Below are positions 1-5,555 of a DNA stretch of 8,765 nucleotides, piece after piece. The stretch is from DATADD01 sp046262355 (GTDB lineage Bacteria > Actinomycetota > CADDZG01 > WHSQ01): contig JBHEMX010000020.1 in assembly GCA_046262355.1 (NCBI GenBank), forward strand, positions 1 to 8,765, in the 5' to 3' direction. Each line of letters opens with the position of its first letter. The stretch's first letter is position 1. A program made the translations under genes and the position numbers. A model generated the notes under the pieces. That model made no database searches, was not told where the DNA came from, and saw only the letters and a list, made by a program, of their open reading frames with translations.

Positions 1-1
1 C

Positions 2-553
2 GTGGGCACGGACTCCCTCGACCGTGGACTCGTGGGAGGGAACTGGTACCCGGACGGAGACCGTGACCCCGTGATCGTCCTCGAGCGAGGAGCCTCGGTG
101 GGACGGCAGGTAGAGGCCGCTCGGGTTCTTCTCTCCGACGAGGGCTTCGGGCGCGATGACGTCACGGATCTTGCCGGCGTCGTGTTGTCCGGAACGCCGG
201 CACAACTCGATGCGGCGCTGTCACCATTGATTCGAACGGCGAACGAGGTCTCTCGGGGCTCGGCCGCCGTCGTCGTCACGGCCACGGGGCAGAGCGATCC
301 GGGCGGGTCCGCCACGGCTGTCGACGCGGATGTCCTTCGACGGCGGCTGGAGCGGGCGATCGAGGCTCCCAAGCCGGTGGTCGAAGCGCTCGTTCCGGGT
401 GGGCTGTACCTGGACCAACGAGCGCTCGCTCGACTCAAGCTGTCCGACGACGTCGTGCTCACGGAGCTGCTGCATATGCGGAGTCGAAATGGCGATCGAC
501 TCATGGAAGACGCGTTCCCAGCGATCGCCGTCACCTTCGGGAGGTACTGCTGA
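2..553 (+). CDS. Alkaline phosphatase superfamily-like protein, C-terminal part (5'-truncated by window edge)
   Basis: The frame is open from the first bases, so the gene probably begins outside the window; the GTG at base 2 is not a convincing start. The 183 visible residues resemble, from memory, the C-terminal half of actinobacterial alkaline phosphatase / type I phosphodiesterase-nucleotide pyrophosphatase family proteins: a GGNWYPDG segment (residues 12-19), an 'ERGASVGRQVEAAR' helix (28-41), a hydrophobic strand ending VVVTATGQSD (90-99), and a PVVEALVPGGLYLD segment (125-138). The usual metal-binding signature at the hydrophobic strand, TADHG, is here TATGQ, and no His-containing metal motif is visible around 55-75, so catalytic activity is doubtful. 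The stop overlaps the probable CTG start of the downstream permease, which places it in the same operon. The family call is tentative; that this is a real translated gene is much more certain. Confidence 0.5.
   Translation: MGTDSLDRGLVGGNWYPDGDRDPVIVLERGASVGRQVEAARVLLSDEGFGRDDVTDLAGVVLSGTPAQLDAALSPLIRTANEVSRGSAAVVVTATGQSDPGGSATAVDADVLRRRLERAIEAPKPVVEALVPGGLYLDQRALARLKLSDDVVLTELLHMRSRNGDRLMEDAFPAIAVTFGRYC
540..544 (+). promoter_or_regulatory. Shine-Dalgarno GGAGG deciding a CTG start
   Basis: A perfect GGAGG core (within GGGAGG, 539-544) sits five bases before the CTG at 550. The nearest conventional start in the permease frame, GTG at 670, would remove the first membrane helix. This site is the main evidence for a CTG start at 550. 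Confidence 0.6.
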
Positions 554-1641
554 CGAGCGACACCGCGATCTCGATCGCACCGCCGCAGGCTGAAGCGCAG
601 GCGGAGACGGCCGGCCGTAGGGCGCGGCAGCTACCGCTATGGCTTTCGCTTGCGGTCGTCGGACTCGCCGTGGCGCTGTTTGCGACCGGCTCTCTCACGG
701 CTGCAGCGCTGGCGAACTTCAGGATCATCTTTGGCTCGCTGCTCCTGCAAGCGATACCGCTTGTGATGATGGGAGCCGTTGTCGCGGCGCTGATCGGGAC
801 CTTTGTACCCGCCTCCGCGTTCGCCCGTCTCTCTCGTCTCCCGGAGCCGCTGCAGATCCCTGCTGCCGGAGTCGCCGGATTCGCGTTCCCTGTATGCGAA
901 TGCGGCTCGGTTCCAGTTGCTCGGCGGCTGGTGGCGAGGGGCCTCATCCCTTCGGCGGCGGTCACCTTCATGCTCGCCGCGCCGATCCTCAACCCGATAG
1001 TCATCGTCTCGACCTCGATCGCCTACCGAGGCAGGGACATCTTCTGGCCCATGGTGCTCGGGCGCACCATTCTCGGCTTCGTGGCGGCGATGGTGGTGGG
1101 ATGGGTCATCGGCGGACGCGCGCGCGAGGGCTTCCTACGTCCGGTCGCGAACGACGATCTATCGGCATGCGGCTGTCATGACGAAGCGACTTCCTGTGGC
1201 TGCGAGGACGAACACGACTGCGATCACCATGAACATGAGCCGCGCTGGAAGACCTTCTGCAGTTACCTCGCAGGAGATTTCGCGTACATGGGGCGGTTCC
1301 TGATCTTTGGAGCCGCGGTCGCTGCCGCGCTTCAGACGCTGATCCCTCAATCCGTATTGGGCTCGGTCGCCAGCACCCCGATAGTGAGCCTTGTCACGAT
1401 GATGGCTCTCGCCTTTGCGCTCTCGTTGTGCTCCGAGTCGGATGCGTTTGTGGCCGCTTCTTTCGTGCAGTTCGGAGTGGGGCCACAGCTCGCTTTCTTG
1501 GTGTTCGGACCCATGATGGATACGAAGCTCGCTTTCCTCTACAACGCGACCTTCAGCAAGGGTTTCCTTAGGACTGTGCTCGCGGTAGTCACGGTCGTGA
1601 CGCTCGTCGGTACCCTCTGGATCGAGGTGTTGATCGGATGA
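550..1641 (+). CDS. YraQ/ArsP-like permease (PF03773 family), copy 1
   Basis: Polytopic inner-membrane permease of the UPF0718/YraQ/ArsP-type family (some members export organoarsenicals). With a CTG start at 550 it has 363 residues. No ATG, GTG or TTG lies upstream in frame; GTG at 670 is the first conventional start. CTG is preferred because of GGAGG five bases upstream, a CTGA overlap with the preceding stop, and because residues 29-45 form the first TM helix, which aligns with TM1 of the copy at 3008. Family landmarks: FPVCECGSVPVARRL (113-127), AAPILNP (143-149) and LCSESDAF (293-300). Between the two membrane halves is a soluble loop (about 203-230) with five Cys and five His in CGC, CGC and DHHEH clusters, a likely metal-binding or sensing segment. 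The next gene overlaps by 4 bases (ATGA). The family is fairly certain; the substrate is unknown. Confidence 0.9.
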   Translation: MTSDTAISIAPPQAEAQAETAGRRARQLPLWLSLAVVGLAVALFATGSLTAAALANFRIIFGSLLLQAIPLVMMGAVVAALIGTFVPASAFARLSRLPEPLQIPAAGVAGFAFPVCECGSVPVARRLVARGLIPSAAVTFMLAAPILNPIVIVSTSIAYRGRDIFWPMVLGRTILGFVAAMVVGWVIGGRAREGFLRPVANDDLSACGCHDEATSCGCEDEHDCDHHEHEPRWKTFCSYLAGDFAYMGRFLIFGAAVAAALQTLIPQSVLGSVASTPIVSLVTMMALAFALSLCSESDAFVAASFVQFGVGPQLAFLVFGPMMDTKLAFLYNATFSKGFLRTVLAVVTVVTLVGTLWIEVLIG

Positions 1642-2345
1642 CCACGACCTGGAGTGTCTCGCGCCTTGTCACCGGGTTAGCCCTCGCCATATGGGCGGCG
1701 GCGTTCTGGTTTCTCATCGCAGCCGACAGAGCGGCGTTCTACTTCTCATCTCGCACGGCGTGGCTTGCGCCGGTAGGCGCCGTCACGCTCACCGGGGCCA
1801 TGGTGGGCCGGTTCGTATCCGCCAGGGTTTCTCGGCCGGAGCCCGTGACGCGCCGACAACTTGGAACGCTGTCGGTCTTGATCATCCCCGCGCTCATCAT
1901 CACCGCCTTTCCGCCGGCGGCTCTTGGATCCTACGCGGTGGGGCGTAGGTCCACGGCGATCAAGGGTGCCTACGTATCGATGTCCGGCCGCGACTTGAGC
2001 AAGGGCGACCTCTCGCTCTTGGATATCTTCGGCCTCAGCTACAACGGTGATCTCGACAAGCTTGCACCGCGGGCAGGCAGCACCTCGTCGTTCACCGGCT
2101 TCGTGACCAAAGAGCCTTCGGACGGAGCAGACCAGTTTCGGCTCAACCGCTTCATGATCAGTTGTTGCCCCGGTGATGCCGTGAACATCCAGTTGCGGGT
2201 CGTTGGAGCTCCTCCCGGAGGATTCAAGGCCGATGACTGGATGCGAATCACGGGGAAGATATATCCGATCGGAGCGGAAGTGATCGTCGACGCAACCGAA
2301 GTGGAGCGAGTTGATCGACCCGACCATCCGTACCTCAATCCATAG
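1638..2345 (+). CDS. TIGR03943 / DUF1980 family putative permease subunit, copy 1
   Basis: This 235-residue protein starts at an ATG overlapping the permease stop by 4 bases, so the two are probably translationally coupled and act together. It has three hydrophobic segments (about 8-29, 41-60, 75-98), then a soluble domain that follows the last membrane segment. Landmarks of the TIGR03943/DUF1980 family are SFTGFV (151-156), an RFMISCCPGDA stretch with adjacent Cys176-Cys177 and Asp180, W201 with a following ITG, and a terminal PDHPYLNP. The Cys-Cys pair is the invariant-looking feature shared with the second copy and is a plausible metal-binding site. In this family the gene nearly always sits beside a PF03773 permease, as it does here. 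Biochemical role is not established from the sequence. Confidence 0.88.
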   Translation: MTTTWSVSRLVTGLALAIWAAAFWFLIAADRAAFYFSSRTAWLAPVGAVTLTGAMVGRFVSARVSRPEPVTRRQLGTLSVLIIPALIITAFPPAALGSYAVGRRSTAIKGAYVSMSGRDLSKGDLSLLDIFGLSYNGDLDKLAPRAGSTSSFTGFVTKEPSDGADQFRLNRFMISCCPGDAVNIQLRVVGAPPGGFKADDWMRITGKIYPIGAEVIVDATEVERVDRPDHPYLNP

Positions 2346-2348
2346 GAG
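2344..2348 (+). promoter_or_regulatory. Shine-Dalgarno AGGAG fixing the cupredoxin start at 2357
   Basis: AGGAG overlaps the previous stop codon and lies eight bases before ATG 2357. The in-frame GTG at 2348 overlaps this site and so is an unlikely start. Starting at 2357 also gives a clean lipoprotein signal peptide. Confidence 0.6.
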
Positions 2349-2356
2349 TGTGTTTC

Positions 2357-2863
2357 ATGCCTAGGTTCGTACCGGTCGTCTTGACGCTGATGGTGATGTT
2401 CTTCGCTGCGTGTGGATCCGACGACTCTACCTCGGGAGCACCTCAGGGATCCGGAAGCGGCGACCACGGGATGGACATGGGGGGCGAGCAGTTCGCCTTC
2501 GGTGAACCGGGCGACCGATCTGAGGCCGATCGGACGGTCGACGTCTCCGCTCTCGACGCCCTCGAGTTCGATCCGGACTCGCTCACAGTGGAGGCGGGGG
2601 AGACGATCAGCTTCGTCGTCACGAACGACGGGAAGAACCTCCATGAGTTCGTCCTCGGCGACGAGAGTTACCAACAGGAGCATGCCGCCGAGATGTCCGA
2701 GGACGAGCACATGGAGATCGGCCCCAATCAGATCCAGGTCGAACCCGGCGAGACGGAAACCTTGACGTGGACGTTTACGGAGGCCGGCGAGGTCCTGTAC
2801 GGCTGCCACGAGCCGGGTCATTACGAGGGCGGAATGGTCGGGGCGATAGAGGTGGGCTCCTAG
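2357..2863 (+). CDS. Lipoprotein cupredoxin (type-1 copper, plastocyanin/azurin-like)
   Basis: 168 residues from ATG 2357. The N-terminus is a lipoprotein signal peptide: hydrophobic residues 4-18 and a FAAC lipobox with Cys19 as the lipidation site, so the protein should be anchored on the outer face of the membrane. A low-complexity Ser/Gly/Asp linker follows, with a His/Met-rich DHGMDMGG (37-43) that could also bind copper. The cupredoxin domain (about 60-168) has the family strand pattern (FDPDSLTVEAGETISFVVTN, 71-90) and a full set of presumed type-1 copper ligands: His96 in NLHEF, then Cys150, His155 and Met160 in GCHEPGHYEGGM. A role in binding periplasmic/extracytoplasmic copper or in electron transfer follows from the fold. 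The gene sits between two permease/TIGR03943 pairs, which suggests service to those transporters. Confidence 0.88.
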   Translation: MPRFVPVVLTLMVMFFAACGSDDSTSGAPQGSGSGDHGMDMGGEQFAFGEPGDRSEADRTVDVSALDALEFDPDSLTVEAGETISFVVTNDGKNLHEFVLGDESYQQEHAAEMSEDEHMEIGPNQIQVEPGETETLTWTFTEAGEVLYGCHEPGHYEGGMVGAIEVGS

Positions 2864-2864
2864 C

Positions 2865-3002
2865 GTGGGCGCGCTCGCGGCGCCCCTTCGGCGCGCCGTC
2901 GGGTTCTGGGTGCGCTCGGCCGCCTGGGCAGCCGTCATCGTCCTGATCTTGGGCGTGCCCACCGTCCCGATCGACTCCAACGTCGCCCACCTGGTCGGTT
3001 AG
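2865..3002 (+). CDS. Small single-TM membrane protein (45 aa), unrecognised
   Basis: A GTG-started frame of 45 codons ending at TAG 3000-3002. It begins one base after the cupredoxin stop and ends five bases before the second permease. Almost every third codon position is G or C, as in its neighbours. A GAGGTG ribosome-binding sequence (2849-2854) lies ten bases upstream. The protein has a basic amphipathic N-terminus (PLRRAVGFWVR), one hydrophobic helix (about residues 18-34, AAWAAVIVLILGVPTV) and a short polar tail ending SNVAHLVG. The size, position and lack of any other gene in the gap suggest a small subunit or regulator of the neighbouring permease. I do not recognise a family. Confidence 0.6.
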   Translation: MGALAAPLRRAVGFWVRSAAWAAVIVLILGVPTVPIDSNVAHLVG

Positions 3003-3007
3003 TCAGG

Positions 3008-4012
3008 GTGGCTGCCACCGACGCGCTTGTGCTGAGGCCTGGCGTCCGGCTGCGGACGTGGGCGGCGACTGCCTTGGTGCTAGCGGTCTCGTTCGCGTTC
3101 GTGAGGATCCTCGGGGTAGGCGAGAACCAGAGCGCCCAGACCTTCGCACTGGTCTTCACGGCCATCGTCGCGGAGGCGCTCCCGTTCGTCTTGCTCGGTG
3201 CGTTTGCGGCAGCTCTGATCGAGGTCTACGTACCTGATCGAGTCTTCGATCGGATCGCGCGTCTGCCCGTCGCCCTTCAGCTTCCGGCGGCTGCGGCGGG
3301 TGGCTTCGTGTTCCCGGTTTGTGAATGTGGGTCGGTGCCTGTGGCGCGGCGCCTGATCTCAAAGGGGGTGCATCCGTCCGCAGGTCTGGCCTTCATGATC
3401 GCATCACCCATCTTCAACCCGATCGTGCTCGGCTCCACGTGGGTTGCCTACAAGGCCCGGGGACTGGGTCTGGAGATGGTTCTCGGCCGAGCCGGGCTCG
3501 GCTTGGTCCTCGCGCTCGCCACAGGGTGGACCGTCGGCACCGAGGGCGCGCGGGATCTGCTGCGGCCGCGCTCGGCTGCCGGTGACCAGGATCACGACGT
3601 ATCGTGCTGCTCCCACAAGGAATCGTTCGTTTCCCACCTGATCGACGACTTCTTCTACATGGGGAAGTTCCTCGTACTCGGTGCCGCGCTCGCAGCGACG
3701 ATGCAGGCTCTTCTCCCACAGAGCCTGATCGCCGGCGCGGTCTCGTCTCCTTTGGTTGCATCGCTGGCTCTGATGGCCTTGGCGTTCGTCTCCTCACTGT
3801 GCTCGGAGGCCGATGCCTTCGTCGCCGTCTCCTTCACGCCGTTTCCCGTAGGTGCACAGCTCGCGTTCTTGGTATTCGGGCCGGTTCTGGACTTCAAGCT
3901 CTTCTTCCTCTACGGGGCGACGTTCAGAAGAAGGTTGATCGGTTCCCTTGCCGCCGTAGCGATCCCGGTGACGCTCGCAGGAGCGCTGTGGTTCGAGGTC
4001 GTGCTGCGATGA
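3008..4012 (+). CDS. YraQ/ArsP-like permease (PF03773 family), copy 2
   Basis: 334-residue membrane permease, paralogous to the product of 550-1641. GTG 3008 has only a weak ribosome-binding site, but it lies five bases after the previous stop, so coupling is likely. TM1 spans about residues 18-34. The half-repeat landmarks are conserved: FPVCECGSVPVARRL (102-116, identical to copy 1), ASPIFNP (132-138), LCSEADAF (264-271) and GPVLDFK (291-297). The central soluble loop (about 181-210) is shorter and keeps only a reduced metal-type cluster, DHDVSCCSHK (195-204), in place of the five-Cys/five-His loop of copy 1. That points to a difference in metal sensing or substrate between the copies. The gene overlaps the next by 4 bases (ATGA). 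Confidence 0.92.
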   Translation: MAATDALVLRPGVRLRTWAATALVLAVSFAFVRILGVGENQSAQTFALVFTAIVAEALPFVLLGAFAAALIEVYVPDRVFDRIARLPVALQLPAAAAGGFVFPVCECGSVPVARRLISKGVHPSAGLAFMIASPIFNPIVLGSTWVAYKARGLGLEMVLGRAGLGLVLALATGWTVGTEGARDLLRPRSAAGDQDHDVSCCSHKESFVSHLIDDFFYMGKFLVLGAALAATMQALLPQSLIAGAVSSPLVASLALMALAFVSSLCSEADAFVAVSFTPFPVGAQLAFLVFGPVLDFKLFFLYGATFRRRLIGSLAAVAIPVTLAGALWFEVVLR

Positions 4013-4701
4013 ACCGCGCCGGGTTTGCTCGGATGCTGGTGCTGGCCCTCTGGTCGGGGTTCTTCGCATGGCTCCTGGTGAGCGGTGAGGTGTACCGCTA
4101 CATCGGTCCCAAGACGAGGTGGGTGGTCGTGTTCGGTGCCGTCATGCTGGGCCTTGCCGCGATCGCCCAGGCCCGATCGCTGCGCAGAACGTCCGAGGGC
4201 GTAAGCCTCTCCCCTACTGAGCTGATCGCCCTCGCGGCGTTCATGGCGCCCATGGCGATCATCGTCCTTGTCCCTCGTCCGAGCCTCGGGTCCGAGGCAG
4301 CCTCGAGGAAGTCAACCGGCCTGGTCGGCGCAGCGAGCTCGTTCGTGCCTGTCCCACAAGGTGATGGGGAGATCTCGTTCCCGGAGATCCAATACGCGTC
4401 GGAGTCGCAGGAGTATGCGGCCGCCGTCGGCCTCTTCGAAGGCTACGAGATCAGACTCACGGGGTTCGTCACGCATCCCGACGGCGGGCGCGAGGGAACC
4501 TTCGCTCTAACCCGCTTCGCGACCTTCTGCTGTGCCGCCGATGCGGTGCCTTACTCGGTGACGGTGGATCCAGGAGGCGAGGACTACCCCGACGATTCAT
4601 GGCTCACGGTATCGGGCTCGCTCATGAACGAGGGCGATGAGTTCGTCCTGCAGGTGGAACGCATCACCGAGACCCAAGAACCGGACAACCCCTACATCTG
4701 A
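4009..4701 (+). CDS. TIGR03943 / DUF1980 family putative permease subunit, copy 2
   Basis: 230 residues from ATG 4009, whose ATGA overlaps the permease stop. The frame is open far upstream (to 3604), but that part runs antiphase through the permease gene and is not coding. Three hydrophobic segments (about 8-26, 35-54, 72-90) precede a soluble domain. The family landmarks are TGFV (151-154), RFATFCCAADA with Cys174-Cys175 and Asp178, W198 with a following VSG, and a terminal PDNPYI. It matches the copy at 1638 in layout, order and overlap, so the pair was probably duplicated as a unit. Likely role: partner of the permease at 3008. Function is unproven. Confidence 0.88.
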   Translation: MNRAGFARMLVLALWSGFFAWLLVSGEVYRYIGPKTRWVVVFGAVMLGLAAIAQARSLRRTSEGVSLSPTELIALAAFMAPMAIIVLVPRPSLGSEAASRKSTGLVGAASSFVPVPQGDGEISFPEIQYASESQEYAAAVGLFEGYEIRLTGFVTHPDGGREGTFALTRFATFCCAADAVPYSVTVDPGGEDYPDDSWLTVSGSLMNEGDEFVLQVERITETQEPDNPYI

Positions 4702-4729
4702 TGTTCGGTTCAGGCCTGAGGGAGGAAGG

Positions 4730-5014
4730 ATGCCGAGTCCGAAGAAGAGAGAGAAGTCCAAGGAGCGACGGGCTCGAGAGACTCAGGCCGCCCAACAGAG
4801 CGCGGAGAGAAAGAAGATCACCCCTGCGCAGTACATGAGGCGGCGGACTTTGGGTTGGAGCTTGGTCGCGCTCGCGCTCGCGGTCGCGCTCTCTCATTGG
4901 CTCGCACACGCCGGCGTCCTGTACGAAGACAAGGCCCTCTGGGACTTGACGATCGGATTCCCGATGGCCGGCGCGCTCGCCGTCGCCGGGGCGATCGTTC
5001 TCGGGGGTCGCTAG
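4730..5014 (+). CDS. Small basic two-helix membrane protein (94 aa), unrecognised
   Basis: ATG 4730 is preceded by GGAGG (4721-4725), a strong ribosome-binding site, so this start is better than earlier in-frame codons from 4637 that overlap the previous gene. The first 40 residues are highly charged (KKREKSKERRARE, then AERKKITPAQYMRRR), probably a cytoplasmic helical or coiled segment. Two hydrophobic helices follow (about 41-59 and 73-91), ending in a GGR tail. It is the last gene of the plus-strand operon, 28 bases after the second TIGR03943 gene. No family is recognised. A small accessory subunit of the permease system is an inference from position only. Confidence 0.75.
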   Translation: MPSPKKREKSKERRARETQAAQQSAERKKITPAQYMRRRTLGWSLVALALAVALSHWLAHAGVLYEDKALWDLTIGFPMAGALAVAGAIVLGGR

Positions 5015-5118
5015 GCATGCAAGCGATCTCGCCGCGCTTGTAGGAACCGAAGCCACACTCGTCGTAGGAGACTCGGATCGTTATCAGGATCTCCGCGCCT
5101 AGCCGACATCCTGCCGAG

Positions 5119-5135
5119 CAGCTCGACGGGAGCTG
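5119..5135. terminator. Hairpin, possible transcription terminator after the operon
   Basis: CAGCTC, five-base loop, GAGCTG gives a perfect six-base-pair stem about 100 bases after the last operon gene. There is no T-run, so it is at best a U-less or Rho-assisted terminator. Weak call based on position and symmetry. Confidence 0.28.
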
Positions 5136-5251
5136 GTTGCAGAGATCATCGGTAGGGATGGCGCGGTGGCTCGGGCGATTCGCTCGAAGGGGGGAAGGTC
5201 CATCTCGCCGGCCCCGCACCCCAACGCGGCTCGAGCAGGTGGCGGGGAGAT

Positions 5252-5267
5252 CCGCTCCACGGAGCGG
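5252..5267. repeat. Perfect short inverted repeat
   Basis: CCGCTCC and GGAGCGG flank two bases, a seven-base perfect palindrome. A real hairpin would need a four-base loop. It could be a protein-binding site, part of a folded RNA, or chance in GC-rich DNA. Confidence 0.4.
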
Positions 5268-5356
5268 TCGCGGAGGCCGCGCAGGCCGAGGCGCTCGACG
5301 GCGGTCCGTCGACGACCACGCCGACGCTGTGGGCGCAAGGACCGGAGGGATGCTTT

Positions 5357-5406
5357 CTTTGTGCCTGTGCGGTCGCCCAGCGGGGGTGGAGGGCCTCTGG
5401 TCGGTC
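5357..5406. repeat. Direct repeat, copy A (50 bp)
   Basis: Copy A matches copy B (5460-5509) at 47 of 50 bases: an identical first 13 bases (CTTTGTGCCTGTG), a divergent six-base patch (CGGTCG against GCGTTG) and an identical last 31 bases including CCAGCGGGGGTGGAGGG. The identity ends sharply at both sides. It lies in non-coding DNA and may be part of a dispersed repeat family. Confidence 0.85.
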
Positions 5407-5459
5407 CGAGCCGGGTCGTGGAGGGGACGGGCGCCATTCCGAAGGGGCCGTTGAGCGAC

Positions 5460-5509
5460 CTTTGTGCCTGTGGCGTTGCCCAGCGGGGGTGGAGGGCCTC
5501 TGGTCGGTC
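5460..5509. repeat. Direct repeat, copy B (50 bp)
   Basis: Second copy of the unit at 5357-5406, 103 bases downstream in the same orientation. The spacing between copies shows no resemblance to the unit. A period of 103 rules out an in-frame protein repeat. The copy ends 46 bases before the hydrolase stop codon. Confidence 0.85.
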
Positions 5510-5555
5510 GGATTGCTCGCCGGGGCCGGATTGCGGGCGAGGACGGAATCGTTCG

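Larger units (their letters stand above)
5015..5555. other. Non-coding intergenic region, about 540 bp
   Basis: No frame here looks like protein. The longest open frames, on either strand, translate to Arg/Pro/Ser-rich low-complexity sequence with no start context, and the internal 50-bp repeat recurs at 103 bp, not a multiple of three. The region contains two hairpins (5119-5135 and 5252-5267) and the direct repeat pair. It lies between the end of the plus-strand operon and the end of a minus-strand hydrolase gene, so transcription of both should stop here. Confidence 0.6.

Noticed and set aside
2039..2980. A 313-residue minus-strand open frame opposite the TIGR03943 and cupredoxin genes
   Set aside because: GC-rich shadow frame; the opposite strand carries well-recognised genes throughout.
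3604..4008. Upstream open frame in phase with the second TIGR03943 gene, giving a 365-residue protein
   Set aside because: It runs out of phase through the well-supported permease gene and translates to Arg/Cys-rich low-complexity sequence. ATG 4009 with an ATGA overlap is the natural start.
550..4701. Assigning the permeases specifically to arsenic export (arsP)
   Set aside because: No arsR, arsM or other arsenic gene is visible, and the PF03773 family is broad; only the family, not the substrate, is supported.
5357..5509. CRISPR array
   Set aside because: Only two repeats, 50 bp long, with a 53-bp spacer and no further units or cas genes.
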